Positions 1-8,267 are shown, counted from the stretch's first letter. The stretch is 14,016 nucleotides of DNA from an uncultured Parabacteroides sp. (GCF_905196875.1 NZ_CAJJWO010000102.1:1-14016), one strand, 5' to 3'. Program-made: numbers and translations. The notes: generated by a model not told the origin, from the sequence alone.

Positions 1-55
1 ACCTGTAACCGGCTGATCCGTAGTCAGCTACTCTATTCAGTTGAGCTACGCGGCC
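1..55 (-). tRNA. tRNA-Arg (anticodon ACG), 3' end cut by window edge
   Basis: Read on the minus strand from position 55, the sequence starts with a GGCCGCG acceptor strand and then a D-arm containing GCTC. The anticodon arm has stem GCTGA (28-24) pairing with TCAGC (16-12) around loop CTACGGA, which places anticodon ACG at 21-19, decoding arginine CGN codons. A34 would normally be deaminated to inosine by TadA. The T-arm and the 3' acceptor strand lie beyond the left edge, so about 20 bases are missing. A clear Bacteroidetes promoter lies just upstream (77-107). Identity is by manual folding only. Confidence 0.9.
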
Positions 56-76
56 ATTGTTTCGTGATTGCGAGTG

Positions 77-107
77 CAAAGGTAGTGTTTTCTTTTAAAC
101 TTGCAAG
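77..107 (-). promoter_or_regulatory. Bacteroidetes-type promoter of the tRNA-Arg
   Basis: On the minus strand, CTTG (107-104) is followed by a 19-base spacer and TACCTTTG (84-77). This matches the Bacteroidetes primary sigma pattern TTTG-N19/20-TAnnTTTG. Transcription would start near 70, about 15 bases before the mature tRNA 5' end. The -33 element lies within the palindrome CTTGCAAG (100-107). Confidence 0.75.
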
Positions 108-131
108 ACTTTGCTATATCTTTTTTTCAAA

Positions 132-2453
132 TTAATCTAACATTTTTGGATTGAAGATCAAGTAGCCGATATTCAGTCCGAAGTTGAAATTCTTCGCCGG
201 ATAACTATATCCATTGGCATACAGACTAATAGAGGCAAAAGGTAATTGCAGAACCAGAGCAGCCTCTCCCATATACTTAAATGAGTGAAGAAATTTCCCA
301 TAATAAGGAACTGCCATATAAGAGTTGTTCGTAGTACTGATTTCTTCCTTCTTTATCTCATATAATGGAGCAAAGCCATATAGGTCGAGACGGAAATGAA
401 GCAATTTACTGAATTTATAAATTGGTGAAATCCCTGCTGCAAAATATTGATTCGCTCGAAAAGCCTCATTAAAGACAATTTGACTATGCGGTGTGGGAGT
501 AAAAGCAGGAGCTTGAAGAACAGACGCCGTATAGTTATTCATCAGGTTCTTGCTGGATATAACCAACTCTCCCTGGAATCCCAGATTAAAACGGTTACTC
601 AATGTTTCATAATGCTGCCACTCCCCTTTCAGCTGTAACCAGCTGTGTACCTTCCTATTGACAGGTTGGTTCTCCGAGGTCAACGTAGAAGGTGTATAAT
701 TTTCTGTACCCGTAACGTACTGGGCAATCAGAAATTGCTTCCGTCCCGCTATCGGATATTGCTTGGCATCCAACGAATTTCTCTCAATACTGAGTGAACC
801 GCTAAAAAGGTCATACCGACTATGATCGAATGTCGAGTTTGGAAACATCATACTCGTACTCTGAAAATAATAATCATTCAGGCGTCCATAAGCAAAGCCT
901 ATTTCCGATTTAGCCCTGTTAAGGAACGGGAATCCAAGCTTAAGCTTCATATATAGTTCTTTCTGTTTGATAAAAGCCGGTAATACATCTTCATAAAACA
1001 ACGATTGGCTTTCCGAATATCTTTTGTCGGAGTACACTCCCTGCCAGTTCAGATAAGTAGGTATCTTGGTTTGTAAATAAATGCGTCCGCTGAGCATAAT
1101 ACCGCTAAAAGAATTACCGACCTGAAAGTTCGCATTCACATCGGCTGCATAACGACCTAAATATTGATAACCTAAGCCCAGAAATAACTGGTTTGCCTGA
1201 TGCGACGAGACATTTCCTCCGAAACCAACGGTAATTTCTTCTTTCATTTTAACATCCAGATAAAGATCAAACTTTTTTTCTCTTCGGTTGTAAACGGCAT
1301 GAGGCATGATCTCTTTGATCTTTGAAGAGGTAAGCATTTTGAAGTAAGCCCGTTTGAACTCCTCCATTGAGAACTCGTGGTTCATATCACGGTGTAACTG
1401 TGCTTCGATGTATTTACGTTGCGATTCCGAAACGCCTGTTACATATATATTCTGAAAAATCAGTGGAGGCAAACTTTCTTTATAGGCAACTCTTCGCATA
1501 TTAACTTCTGTGAGTGGAACCCTGCGAGGAACCCTTTGTTTAATGGAATCCATCATACTCATTGTCCGTTTATAGCCTATATCCATCAATTCTTTTGCTT
1601 TCTGAAAGTCAAGTAATGAAACAGTAGGGAAACTGAACTTTACCATCATACCATCTTCTTCCGGAATATCATACTCCGTTTTTTGCATGATCATTGTTTC
1701 AATTTGACTATATGCGTTGCTGGAAGGCTTATTATTACCACCGGCAACTGTCGATCCGAAAATAAAATCTGGATGAAAAGCCTCTTTCATTGGACCTACC
1801 GGAAAATTATCGTAAATACCACCATCGAAAAGAGGAATGCTATCTTTCCAGATAGGTTGAAAAAAGAAGGGGAAAGTCATAGAGGCACGCACTGCATCTC
1901 CCAAGTCTCCATTCTTGAATATGATCGCTTTCTTACTGTAAATATCGGAGGCTACACAGCGAAATGGTACAAACAGGTTGTCGAAATTCCATCCGGCTTT
2001 AGCTGTTGCCTGTGAGAAGAGTGCCATAAATGCCTGGTTCATCTGGATCGGGTTGATAAGGCTTTGTGGCAGAAAGTTTGCTTTTATCTGTAACGAATCT
2101 GTCATGTCAATAGAGAAATGGCCGAACTCAGGTGTTGGGTCCGGTCTTTTAAAATAATATTTATATTCATTCTCTACTGTTCCGGTTTGCCAATAACCTA
2201 ATTCTTCCGACAACATCAGTTCCAGCATTTCTTCGGGAGAATAACCCATAGCATACAAACTACCGATAATGGAACCGATGGATGTGCCGGCTATATAATC
2301 GATAGGTATACCATTCTCTTCAAGCGCCTTAATGACTCCTATATGTGCAGCACCTTTTGCTCCTCCTCCACTTAAAACCAATCCAACTTTCTGTGCATTA
2401 ACCGGTTGTAAGAATATTAACAAAATGGTTATCAGAACAGCTACTTTCTTCAT
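132..2453 (-). CDS. Secreted patatin-like phospholipase fused to POTRA and outer-membrane barrel (type Vd/PlpD-like)
   Basis: This is a predicted lipid acyl hydrolase carried to the cell surface or outer membrane. Residues 1-20 are a signal peptide with a likely cut after Ala20. The patatin domain (about 22-300) shows the oxyanion-hole motif GGGAKG (29-34), the nucleophile motif GTSIG with Ser58, and the catalytic Asp210 in DGG (210-212), so the Ser-Asp dyad is intact. Residues about 330-405 resemble a single POTRA-like domain. Residues about 406-773 are rich in alternating aromatic and polar beta-strand patterns typical of a surface-antigen barrel. This order matches PlpD of Pseudomonas and FplA of Fusobacterium, the type Vd autotransporters. 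The protein does not end in the common terminal Phe: the last strand (NIGYLIFN) is followed by PKMLD. The ATG start fits the signal peptide and a promoter 27 bases upstream. Substrate is unknown. No clear terminator is visible between it and the tRNA. Confidence 0.88.
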   Translation of the reverse strand: MKKVAVLITILLIFLQPVNAQKVGLVLSGGGAKGAAHIGVIKALEENGIPIDYIAGTSIGSIIGSLYAMGYSPEEMLELMLSEELGYWQTGTVENEYKYYFKRPDPTPEFGHFSIDMTDSLQIKANFLPQSLINPIQMNQAFMALFSQATAKAGWNFDNLFVPFRCVASDIYSKKAIIFKNGDLGDAVRASMTFPFFFQPIWKDSIPLFDGGIYDNFPVGPMKEAFHPDFIFGSTVAGGNNKPSSNAYSQIETMIMQKTEYDIPEEDGMMVKFSFPTVSLLDFQKAKELMDIGYKRTMSMMDSIKQRVPRRVPLTEVNMRRVAYKESLPPLIFQNIYVTGVSESQRKYIEAQLHRDMNHEFSMEEFKRAYFKMLTSSKIKEIMPHAVYNRREKKFDLYLDVKMKEEITVGFGGNVSSHQANQLFLGLGYQYLGRYAADVNANFQVGNSFSGIMLSGRIYLQTKIPTYLNWQGVYSDKRYSESQSLFYEDVLPAFIKQKELYMKLKLGFPFLNRAKSEIGFAYGRLNDYYFQSTSMMFPNSTFDHSRYDLFSGSLSIERNSLDAKQYPIAGRKQFLIAQYVTGTENYTPSTLTSENQPVNRKVHSWLQLKGEWQHYETLSNRFNLGFQGELVISSKNLMNNYTASVLQAPAFTPTPHSQIVFNEAFRANQYFAAGISPIYKFSKLLHFRLDLYGFAPLYEIKKEEISTTNNSYMAVPYYGKFLHSFKYMGEAALVLQLPFASISLYANGYSYPAKNFNFGLNIGYLIFNPKMLD

Positions 2454-2479
2454 ACTTACTTCTTCTCTGTTTACATCTT

Positions 2480-2510
2480 CAAAAGTAAAGTTATTTTCTC
2501 AGATAACAAG
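2480..2510 (-). promoter_or_regulatory. Promoter of the type Vd patatin gene
   Basis: On the minus strand, CTTG (2510-2507), a 19-base spacer and TACTTTTG (2487-2480) form the same -33/-7 arrangement and spacing as the tRNA promoter. The start codon at 2453 lies 27 bases downstream of the -7 box, which implies a short leader of about 20 bases. The purine-rich AGAGAAGAAG just before the ATG may serve as a weak ribosome binding site. Confidence 0.7.
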
Positions 2511-2605
2511 GAGACTCGGTCGCTTATTCTGTTAAGAAATAGAGGTAGAATAGAAAATTATTATGAAATTCAACAGTATTCGGAAATTAATTGAAATATA
2601 AATGA

Positions 2606-2613
2606 TACATTTG
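2606..2613 (+). promoter_or_regulatory. Probable -7 element of the histidine kinase gene
   Basis: TACATTTG fits the Bacteroidetes -7 consensus TAnnTTTG and lies 35 bases before the ATG at 2649. A matching -33 TTTG at 19-20 bases upstream is not visible, so this promoter would be weak or activator-dependent. The divergent 195-base gap (2454-2648) holds this element and the patatin promoter. I see no other strong structure in it. Confidence 0.45.
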
Positions 2614-2648
2614 CGAAGATTTGTAAAGGGTAAAGTAATAATACAGAT

Positions 2649-4265
2649 ATGGGAATACTCATCGTGATAAACTTTATAATCTTGATGCTAACTTCGGATA
2701 TAGCCATATGTATCCCGGTGTTTCTGATTTTATCTATTATAATAGTCTTACTAATATTTAAAAATCAAAAACTCATTCGTGAAAATAAGACTTATAAAAC
2801 CGAAACACATTCGTTTAGTCTGGATATTTTAGATAATCTTCCTTTCCCTGTTTTTGTAAAGAATATAGACGACGATTATAAATATGCCTACTGGAATAAA
2901 GAGGCTGAAGTGCAATCGGGTATCAGACGGGAAGAGGTGTTGGGACAATCGGACATGGAACTTTATGGTCCCGAACGAGGTATGAAATATCGCCGGATAG
3001 ATGAAGAACTGGTAAGTAAAGGACAGAATTACCGGGCTGAAGAGGACTATGTAACTAATGATGGCGTATTACATAATACAATAGTTAATAAATCGATCAT
3101 CTCTCACGAAGGGAACCGTTGGCTTCTGATTGTTCGCTGGGAAATAACACAAATGAAGGAATATGAAAAAAAACTCCTTCAGGCAAAAGAAGAATTAGAA
3201 AATGCGGCTAAAACCCAGAATATGGTACTTAGCAGTATCAACTTCGGCCTGATCTATACAGATAAAGATTATATAGTACAATGGGAATCTACTGCTAATC
3301 TGAAAGAACTGGGCAAAGGTCGCAGATACACTCCCGGAAAAGTATGTTATGAAACTGTTATGGGGAGAAAAGATCCGTGTCCCCGTTGCGCCTTGAGTGA
3401 GGCTATGACTAAGAAAGAGCCGGTACGCCATGAATTTTCAGAAGGAGATACAACGGTTGAAATCAGTGCTATTCCGATATTTGACGATACCGAAACCAAT
3501 GTTCTGGGAGGATTGATGAAAATCGAAGATATTTCAGATAAAAAGAGGATTGAACACCTGATGTATGAGGTTAAAAAAGCAGACGAAGCCAATCGACTGA
3601 AATCTGCTTTTCTGGCCAATATGAGCCATGAGATCCGTACTCCGTTAAATGCAATAGTCGGTTTTTCTAGCTTATTGACAGAAACGGATGATCCTTCGGA
3701 AAAAGAAGAATTCATCCATATTATATCGATGAATAATGATCTTTTACTTCAACTGATTAATGATATTATCGATATGGCAAAGATAGAATCAGGCTCACTG
3801 GACTTCACATACGATCAAGTGGATATAAATGAATTGATGGAAGATATCTGCCATCAGATAAAGCTGAAAAACACATCGGATGCAATCCTTATATCTTTCG
3901 ACCAAAAGTTACCCCAATGTGTGATCAATACAGACCGGAGCCGTCTGATGCAGGTAATAATCAATTTCCTTACCAATGCTTTAAAATTCACAGAGAAAGG
4001 TTCTATTCTATTCGGATATACAATGGATGAATCCGCCGCCGAGATCCGCTTTTATGTAAAAGATACCGGAATAGGCATACCGGAAGATAAGAAAGACCAG
4101 ATCTTCGACCGTTTCGTAAAATTGAATACCTTCGCACAAGGTACAGGCCTTGGACTTCCTATTTGCGCAATGATTGCAGAAAAATTCGGAGGAAGTATAG
4201 GCGTAGAATCCTGTGTAGGAGAAGGTTCCTTGTTCTGGTTGAAAATTCCTGTGCAGAAACCTTAA
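2649..4265 (+). CDS. Membrane-anchored PAS sensor histidine kinase (orphan)
   Basis: This is a predicted sensor kinase that autophosphorylates on His and would pass phosphate to a response regulator, none of which is encoded nearby. Two hydrophobic segments (about 2-15 and 19-37) form a tight membrane hairpin with almost no periplasmic loop, so sensing is probably cytoplasmic or at the membrane. A PAS domain spans about 55-170 and a second PAS-like region about 190-298, followed by a coiled linker. HisKA carries SHEIRTP with His327. The HATPase domain has the N box (NFLTNALKF, about 439-447), G1 DTGIGIP (472-478) and G2 GTGLGLP (498-504). There is no receiver domain, so it is not a hybrid kinase. 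Odd point: the second PAS region has a cysteine cluster at Cys233, Cys244 and Cys247 (CX10CX2C), which could bind a metal or respond to redox state. Signal and partner are unknown. Confidence 0.9.
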   Translation: MGILIVINFIILMLTSDIAICIPVFLILSIIIVLLIFKNQKLIRENKTYKTETHSFSLDILDNLPFPVFVKNIDDDYKYAYWNKEAEVQSGIRREEVLGQSDMELYGPERGMKYRRIDEELVSKGQNYRAEEDYVTNDGVLHNTIVNKSIISHEGNRWLLIVRWEITQMKEYEKKLLQAKEELENAAKTQNMVLSSINFGLIYTDKDYIVQWESTANLKELGKGRRYTPGKVCYETVMGRKDPCPRCALSEAMTKKEPVRHEFSEGDTTVEISAIPIFDDTETNVLGGLMKIEDISDKKRIEHLMYEVKKADEANRLKSAFLANMSHEIRTPLNAIVGFSSLLTETDDPSEKEEFIHIISMNNDLLLQLINDIIDMAKIESGSLDFTYDQVDINELMEDICHQIKLKNTSDAILISFDQKLPQCVINTDRSRLMQVIINFLTNALKFTEKGSILFGYTMDESAAEIRFYVKDTGIGIPEDKKDQIFDRFVKLNTFAQGTGLGLPICAMIAEKFGGSIGVESCVGEGSLFWLKIPVQKP

Positions 4266-4279
4266 GTATTCCAAAGGCT

Positions 4280-4314
4280 ATAAACAAAAAAAGCTGTTTA
4301 TGTGTTTTCTTTTT
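4280..4314 (+). terminator. Weak stem-loop with T-rich tail after the kinase gene
   Basis: ATAAACA (4280-4286) pairs perfectly with TGTTTAT (4295-4301) around an 8-base loop, followed by TGTTTTCTTTTT. The stem is AT-rich, so termination would be inefficient. It overlaps the promoter region of the next gene, so some read-through into that gene is likely. Confidence 0.4.
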
Positions 4315-4324
4315 CATACTTTTG
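4293..4324 (+). promoter_or_regulatory. Promoter of the Omp85-like barrel gene
   Basis: TACTTTTG (4317-4324) is a full match to the Bacteroidetes -7 consensus, 23 bases before the ATG at 4348. A degenerate -33 element, GCTG (4293-4296), lies 20 bases upstream. The -7 box is more convincing than the -33. Confidence 0.55.
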
Positions 4325-4347
4325 CAACCTAAAATACAAAACAGTCG

Positions 4348-5583
4348 ATGTTTAAACATGTAATAGTTTTCACAGGAGTGATCCTGTCTGTTTCTGCTTT
4401 GCCCGGAAAGGCACAGAATATAACGCCATCCGATACTGTCCCTAAAGAGGTTGTTATTATTGATGGAGAGCAACTAAACGATAAACAGTTGAAGCGCTAT
4501 TATAAACAGTTGCGCAAAGATTCCATTCGTGCCCAGAAAAAAATATGGTGGTCTGTCCTGGGCGGGCCATCTTATACCCCTGAAGCTTCTTTAGGCGTTG
4601 GCGGTGCTGTATTAGCCAGCTTCAGGCTCAATAAGAACGATACGATTTCCCAACGATCTTTCTTGCCTGCCGGTATAAACCTTTCTTTAAATGGAACAAT
4701 CGTTGTTGCCGGTGCCGGTACTTTCTTTTTCAATCAGAATAAATTCCGTATTTATGCCAGCTATGGATACAGGAATGAGCCTGCCCATTATTATGGGAAA
4801 GGATACGAAACGATCGATCATGTGGATAGAAGTGACTCGACTACCCGTTATCACAGAAGTTATTTCCAACTCTATCCCCGTTTTGTCTGGGAAGTACGAC
4901 CGCACTTTTACCTGGGAGGTTTGTTTGATATCAACTATACGAAAGCTTCCGATATAAATCCGGTAATGGAAAAAGATCCTTATTTCAATGAGTTCAAATT
5001 GAAATATCTGAATGTAGGTATCGGAGGTCTAATCCAGTACGATACGAGAAACGATGTGGCAACCCCGACAAAAGGTGTATTGCTCAGTGGAAATATTAAA
5101 GCATTCGGGAAGTATCTCGGAGGAGCATATAATTACGAGATACTGGAACTCGAATACCGCCACTTTGTAAATGTCTTTCGTCCCCGAAGTACCTTGGCGT
5201 GGATTGCTAAAAGCCAGATTGGTATGGGGGATGTCCCCTACTCCGAATTACCTTCATTCGGTTCACCTTTCGACCTGCGTGGATATTACTGGGGTAAATA
5301 CAGAGACAAATCGATGGCCTATGGTATCCTCGAATATCGGCATATGTTCGGTTCCCCGGCAAAATACAGTAGTGGTAACTTTTGGGCGAAATGTGGTTTT
5401 GTAGCCTGGATGGGGACCGGAACAATCGGTAATACCCCTTTTGACTGGAATAAATGGAAACTGAATTTCGGTGCCGGATTACGTGTTCAGATGCAGCCGG
5501 GTAAAAACTTCAGATTGGATATAGGAAAAGAACCTGGACTGGATGGAGTTCAGGTTTATATGAATATGACGGAAGCATTTTGA
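4348..5583 (+). CDS. Omp85/BamA-TamA-like outer-membrane barrel protein lacking POTRA domains
   Basis: This is a predicted 16-strand-type barrel of the bacterial surface antigen family in the outer membrane. Residues 1-22 are a signal peptide ending GKA. A charged, possibly helical linker (about 42-65) leads into a barrel from about residue 67. Two Omp85 hallmarks are visible: YDTRNDVATPTKG (from Tyr231, matching the family DTRnnpxxPxxG signature) and the loop-6 motif LRGY with Arg311, equivalent to VRGF in BamA. The protein ends in Phe (MTEAF), the usual signal for insertion by the BAM complex. At 411 residues it is far shorter than BamA and has no POTRA repeats, so it is not the essential assembly factor. 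Related POTRA-less proteins are common in Bacteroidetes and their role is unknown. It converges on the DUF5686 gene. Confidence 0.82.
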   Translation: MFKHVIVFTGVILSVSALPGKAQNITPSDTVPKEVVIIDGEQLNDKQLKRYYKQLRKDSIRAQKKIWWSVLGGPSYTPEASLGVGGAVLASFRLNKNDTISQRSFLPAGINLSLNGTIVVAGAGTFFFNQNKFRIYASYGYRNEPAHYYGKGYETIDHVDRSDSTTRYHRSYFQLYPRFVWEVRPHFYLGGLFDINYTKASDINPVMEKDPYFNEFKLKYLNVGIGGLIQYDTRNDVATPTKGVLLSGNIKAFGKYLGGAYNYEILELEYRHFVNVFRPRSTLAWIAKSQIGMGDVPYSELPSFGSPFDLRGYYWGKYRDKSMAYGILEYRHMFGSPAKYSSGNFWAKCGFVAWMGTGTIGNTPFDWNKWKLNFGAGLRVQMQPGKNFRLDIGKEPGLDGVQVYMNMTEAF

Positions 5584-5592
5584 TAAGAGAAA

Positions 5593-5666
5593 GAGTCTTT
5601 GCCACAGGCATGGCAAAACTCTGCCACAGGCATGGCAAAACTCTGCCACAGGCATGGCAAAGTTTT
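5593..5666. terminator. Likely bidirectional terminator made of three tandem hairpins
   Basis: The 87-base gap between the converging stop codons is filled by three near-identical hairpins sharing arms TGCCA and TGGCA around the loop CAGGCA. The first extends to GAGT-c-TTTGCCA (5593-5604) pairing with TGGCAAAACTC (5611-5621), with one bulged base. The last extends to AAAACT (5637-5642) pairing with AGTTTT (5661-5666) with one mismatch, and it runs into GTTTTTATATT on the plus strand. The position and T-run suggest termination for the plus-strand barrel gene and probably also for the minus-strand DUF5686 gene. Confidence 0.6.
5600..5661. repeat. 22-bp tandem repeat, 2.8 copies, each unit a hairpin
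   Basis: Copies lie at 5600-5621, 5622-5643 and 5644-5661. The first two are identical over 22 bases, and the third matches for 18 bases before it diverges. Each unit opens TGCCACAGG and contains ATGGCAAA. The copies abut with no unique spacers. Identical adjacent copies suggest recent duplication by slippage, so copy number may vary between strains. Confidence 0.9.
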
Positions 5667-5670
5667 TATA

Positions 5671-8226
5671 TTAGAATGATAATTTCATCGAGAAGCGAAC
5701 ACCTTTTGTCTGTATACCCGGATTATCACGATAAGTCAAACGCCAGACATAATCAAGACGAAGGAACTTAAAGATATTTTCAATACCAACACCGGCTTCC
5801 ATATATGGAGTATTACCTAAAGTATACGAACCTTCCGGGAACAGATACAGATCTTTGCCACCGTAATAAGGGTTGTTTTTATCTGTCAGGTTGCCCCACA
5901 TTCCACGGAATGACAGCACTTCTCTCCATTTCAACTTTTTGATTAATGGGAGGCGGTTTAAGATAAGCCCGTTCATAAAATAGGTTACATCCCATGAAGC
6001 GTATTCATCACTGATAAACTCCATTGCATTCATATTGGTATATGATTCCGGCTGAATGGTATAAGACAAGTTGGCATTCGGTAAAATCAGCAATGGATAA
6101 GGTACTTTATCCCACACTTTACCAGCTTTACCGATAATGTCTACATATCCGAAAGCGGAAAACCAGAAACGTTTCTGAATGCCGATATCTGTACGATTGT
6201 ATGTATAATCAGCTCCCAGCACGCCTTTTCTTGCAGTGATATGATTCAATGTAAGTATCGGAGCATCGAAAGTGATCGGATATCGATAGTTACGTGTCTG
6301 ATAAAACTTCTCGTTCGGGGCAAAGCGGAATTTAAACTCCATCTCTGTCATAGAATATGACTTGATTGGAGAGATATGACCATCGGCCTCGATTCTGTCA
6401 AAAACAGCATAATCTGTTGCGATCTCTTTTTTATTACGAAGGGTCACACCGTAAGCGATACCATTATAATGTTCCCGGTAATAAGCAAGTTCCGCATTTC
6501 TCAGATAAGTAGCACGGGTATCTCTCTGTCGTTTCCAGGCAAGGAAAATATTATCCTTGTTAGTATACATATACTGTTGTCCCAACTGATTGATATCGTA
6601 AGTATACTGTAACCGGATTGAGTTAACCGGGAATTCCTTACGGTATTCCTTTTTATCATTAAAGGAATATTCAATTAATCCGTCATATTTCAGTTTTCTG
6701 TCCGTAGTTCCGTATGCAGCATATCCTTCAAGAAAAAGACGTTTGCTGAATGCGGTAGTGGTAGTTCCTCCTACACGGAAACGAGCTCCTTCAATGGCAT
6801 TACCACTGATGAAAGTATTCGCAGGTCCGAACTCAAACTTATTCTTTAGCGGATCGGTGCTGGTTCCGACATAACCGGAAGTAAGAATTGTGATAATCTT
6901 TTCCGTGACATAGAAGACGGGAACAGCCCGCAATTTGGCCATCAGTTTTTCTACCGTGTTCTGTTTTCGAACTCCAGCCTCTTCCGGACGGTTCAGATCC
7001 CAAAAATCATCCGGTTGTTTATAAGCATTCTGCAAAGTGAGTATCGGAGCACTTTCCTGAAATATATCCTGATTCTCAGGAGGTAAAAACGAATGGTCGC
7101 TATATATGTTTAACCTGCGGGCATACATACCCTTCGATTTCTCCGTCAGTTTGAAGTCTACATTTATATCATCTTTGGTAATGATACGCGTCCCATCTTC
7201 CGTTTTTTTAAACGTTTGCTCGATCGTCATTCCGCTGACAAAGTTCAGGTTAATATTCTTCGGCACATTTAAAATTGCTTTTTGAACAAAGAAGGTAGAG
7301 TCGAGTGTAACGAAAAGATGTCCGGTAAAACCGAAACCTTCCGAAACGAACGGGACAAATCCCAGATCGACACACTGCTGTCCGTTAACCTGGACGGTAT
7401 CGAGCAAATAATATTTGTAGAAATTAGGTCCCATAGTAGAAAGCGGGCTTACGAAACGTTGCAGGAAGAGTGGAATATCATTTTTGAAGATATCCACTTC
7501 ACGGAATACTTCTCCGAGGAACTGCTGTATCCCGTCACGCGAAAATACTTCATCCACACCAGCTGCTTTTGCTCCCAGCACCACTCTTTTCTCGGATTTA
7601 GGTTCCTTACGGTAAAATACACCCTCCACTTTCTCCCTTTCTGAAACCGGAAGGATCGTTTTGCCGATGTCCAAAGTATCGATATAATCGATCAGGAAGT
7701 CGAACTTCCCGGCTTTACCGTTCTCTTTCTTTGGTTTGGGATGATAATCGTTCATAGCGAACACCATCTTTTCATACTGGCTATAGCTAAAGTAATCATG
7801 ATTACGCGGATTATTACTTTCGCGCGAATCGATAACATTCTTTACGAAAGTAACGGCAGGATTTTCTTTCTTACTGTATTTCTCCTTTTTAGGTTTGACG
7901 ATAACCTCGTTAAGAGCGATACTGGAGGGTGCTAAAGCTACTTTAAAGTAATTCTTCTTCCCTATAGCTACTTTAAATTCTTTTTCTTCATATCCCAAAT
8001 AAGACACCGACAGAGTTCGGGCATTAGATGATGTTGTTAATGAAAACTTTCCATCATCATCAGTTGTTGCCCCTATCGTTGTACCTTTAAGTATAACTGA
8101 AACATACGGTAACGACTCTCCAGTTATTGAGTCCGTTACAACTCCATTTATTATAGTGTTCTGACCCTTTGAAGCTAAAGCAATCATTACAAATGTCAGA
8201 ATAAAAACAATCTTCTTCCCCATCAT
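5671..8226 (-). CDS. DUF5686 family protein with N-terminal carboxypeptidase-regulatory-like domain
   Basis: This is a predicted outer-membrane protein of unknown function. A signal peptide (about 1-21, ending ALASKG) precedes a CarboxypepD_reg-like beta-sandwich (about 24-110) with the typical INGVVTDSITGESLPYVSV opening and a GATTDDDGKFSL motif. This domain is also found at the N-terminus of SusC/TonB-dependent receptors. The rest (about 115 to the end) resembles DUF5686, with a C-terminal half rich in barrel-like strands and a terminal Phe (MKLSF). No TonB plug domain is apparent. The start is ambiguous: GTG at 8229 and ATGs at 8226 and 8223 are consecutive codons. The AAAAGG at 8230-8235 sits best for the ATGs, so I use 8226 (851 residues). 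It is in the same direction as the AAA ATPase gene upstream, 130 bases away, but has its own likely -7 box. Confidence 0.85.
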   Translation of the reverse strand: MMGKKIVFILTFVMIALASKGQNTIINGVVTDSITGESLPYVSVILKGTTIGATTDDDGKFSLTTSSNARTLSVSYLGYEEKEFKVAIGKKNYFKVALAPSSIALNEVIVKPKKEKYSKKENPAVTFVKNVIDSRESNNPRNHDYFSYSQYEKMVFAMNDYHPKPKKENGKAGKFDFLIDYIDTLDIGKTILPVSEREKVEGVFYRKEPKSEKRVVLGAKAAGVDEVFSRDGIQQFLGEVFREVDIFKNDIPLFLQRFVSPLSTMGPNFYKYYLLDTVQVNGQQCVDLGFVPFVSEGFGFTGHLFVTLDSTFFVQKAILNVPKNINLNFVSGMTIEQTFKKTEDGTRIITKDDINVDFKLTEKSKGMYARRLNIYSDHSFLPPENQDIFQESAPILTLQNAYKQPDDFWDLNRPEEAGVRKQNTVEKLMAKLRAVPVFYVTEKIITILTSGYVGTSTDPLKNKFEFGPANTFISGNAIEGARFRVGGTTTTAFSKRLFLEGYAAYGTTDRKLKYDGLIEYSFNDKKEYRKEFPVNSIRLQYTYDINQLGQQYMYTNKDNIFLAWKRQRDTRATYLRNAELAYYREHYNGIAYGVTLRNKKEIATDYAVFDRIEADGHISPIKSYSMTEMEFKFRFAPNEKFYQTRNYRYPITFDAPILTLNHITARKGVLGADYTYNRTDIGIQKRFWFSAFGYVDIIGKAGKVWDKVPYPLLILPNANLSYTIQPESYTNMNAMEFISDEYASWDVTYFMNGLILNRLPLIKKLKWREVLSFRGMWGNLTDKNNPYYGGKDLYLFPEGSYTLGNTPYMEAGVGIENIFKFLRLDYVWRLTYRDNPGIQTKGVRFSMKLSF

Positions 8227-8259
8227 CACCTTTTATTTAACTCTCTCGTTAAGACTCCG

Positions 8260-8267
8260 CAAAATTA
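8260..8267 (-). promoter_or_regulatory. Probable -7 element of the DUF5686 gene
   Basis: On the minus strand, TAATTTTG (8267-8260) fits TAnnTTTG and lies 34 bases before the preferred start codon. The nearest TTTG upstream (8297-8294) is 26 bases away, too far for the usual 19-20 spacing, so the -33 contact is weak or absent. Confidence 0.4.

Noticed and set aside
100..107. CTTGCAAG palindrome as an operator
   Set aside because: It is only eight bases and includes the -33 CTTG of the tRNA promoter, so chance is a sufficient explanation.
1..131. tRNA gene as an attachment site for an integrated element
   Set aside because: No integrase, direct repeat of the tRNA end or mobile genes are visible, and the tRNA 3' end lies outside the window.
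2454..2648. Inverted repeats such as ATTCT/AGAAT in the patatin-kinase gap as a regulator site
   Set aside because: The arms are five bases long in AT-rich DNA and not significant.
5600..5661. Short direct repeats as a CRISPR array
   Set aside because: The 22-base units abut each other with no unique spacers, there are fewer than three full copies, and no cas genes are present.
5580..5771. Small plus-strand open frame encoding a repeated peptide
   Set aside because: The repeat peptide comes only from the tandem hairpins, the frame runs into the antisense of the DUF5686 gene, and no protein family is recognisable.
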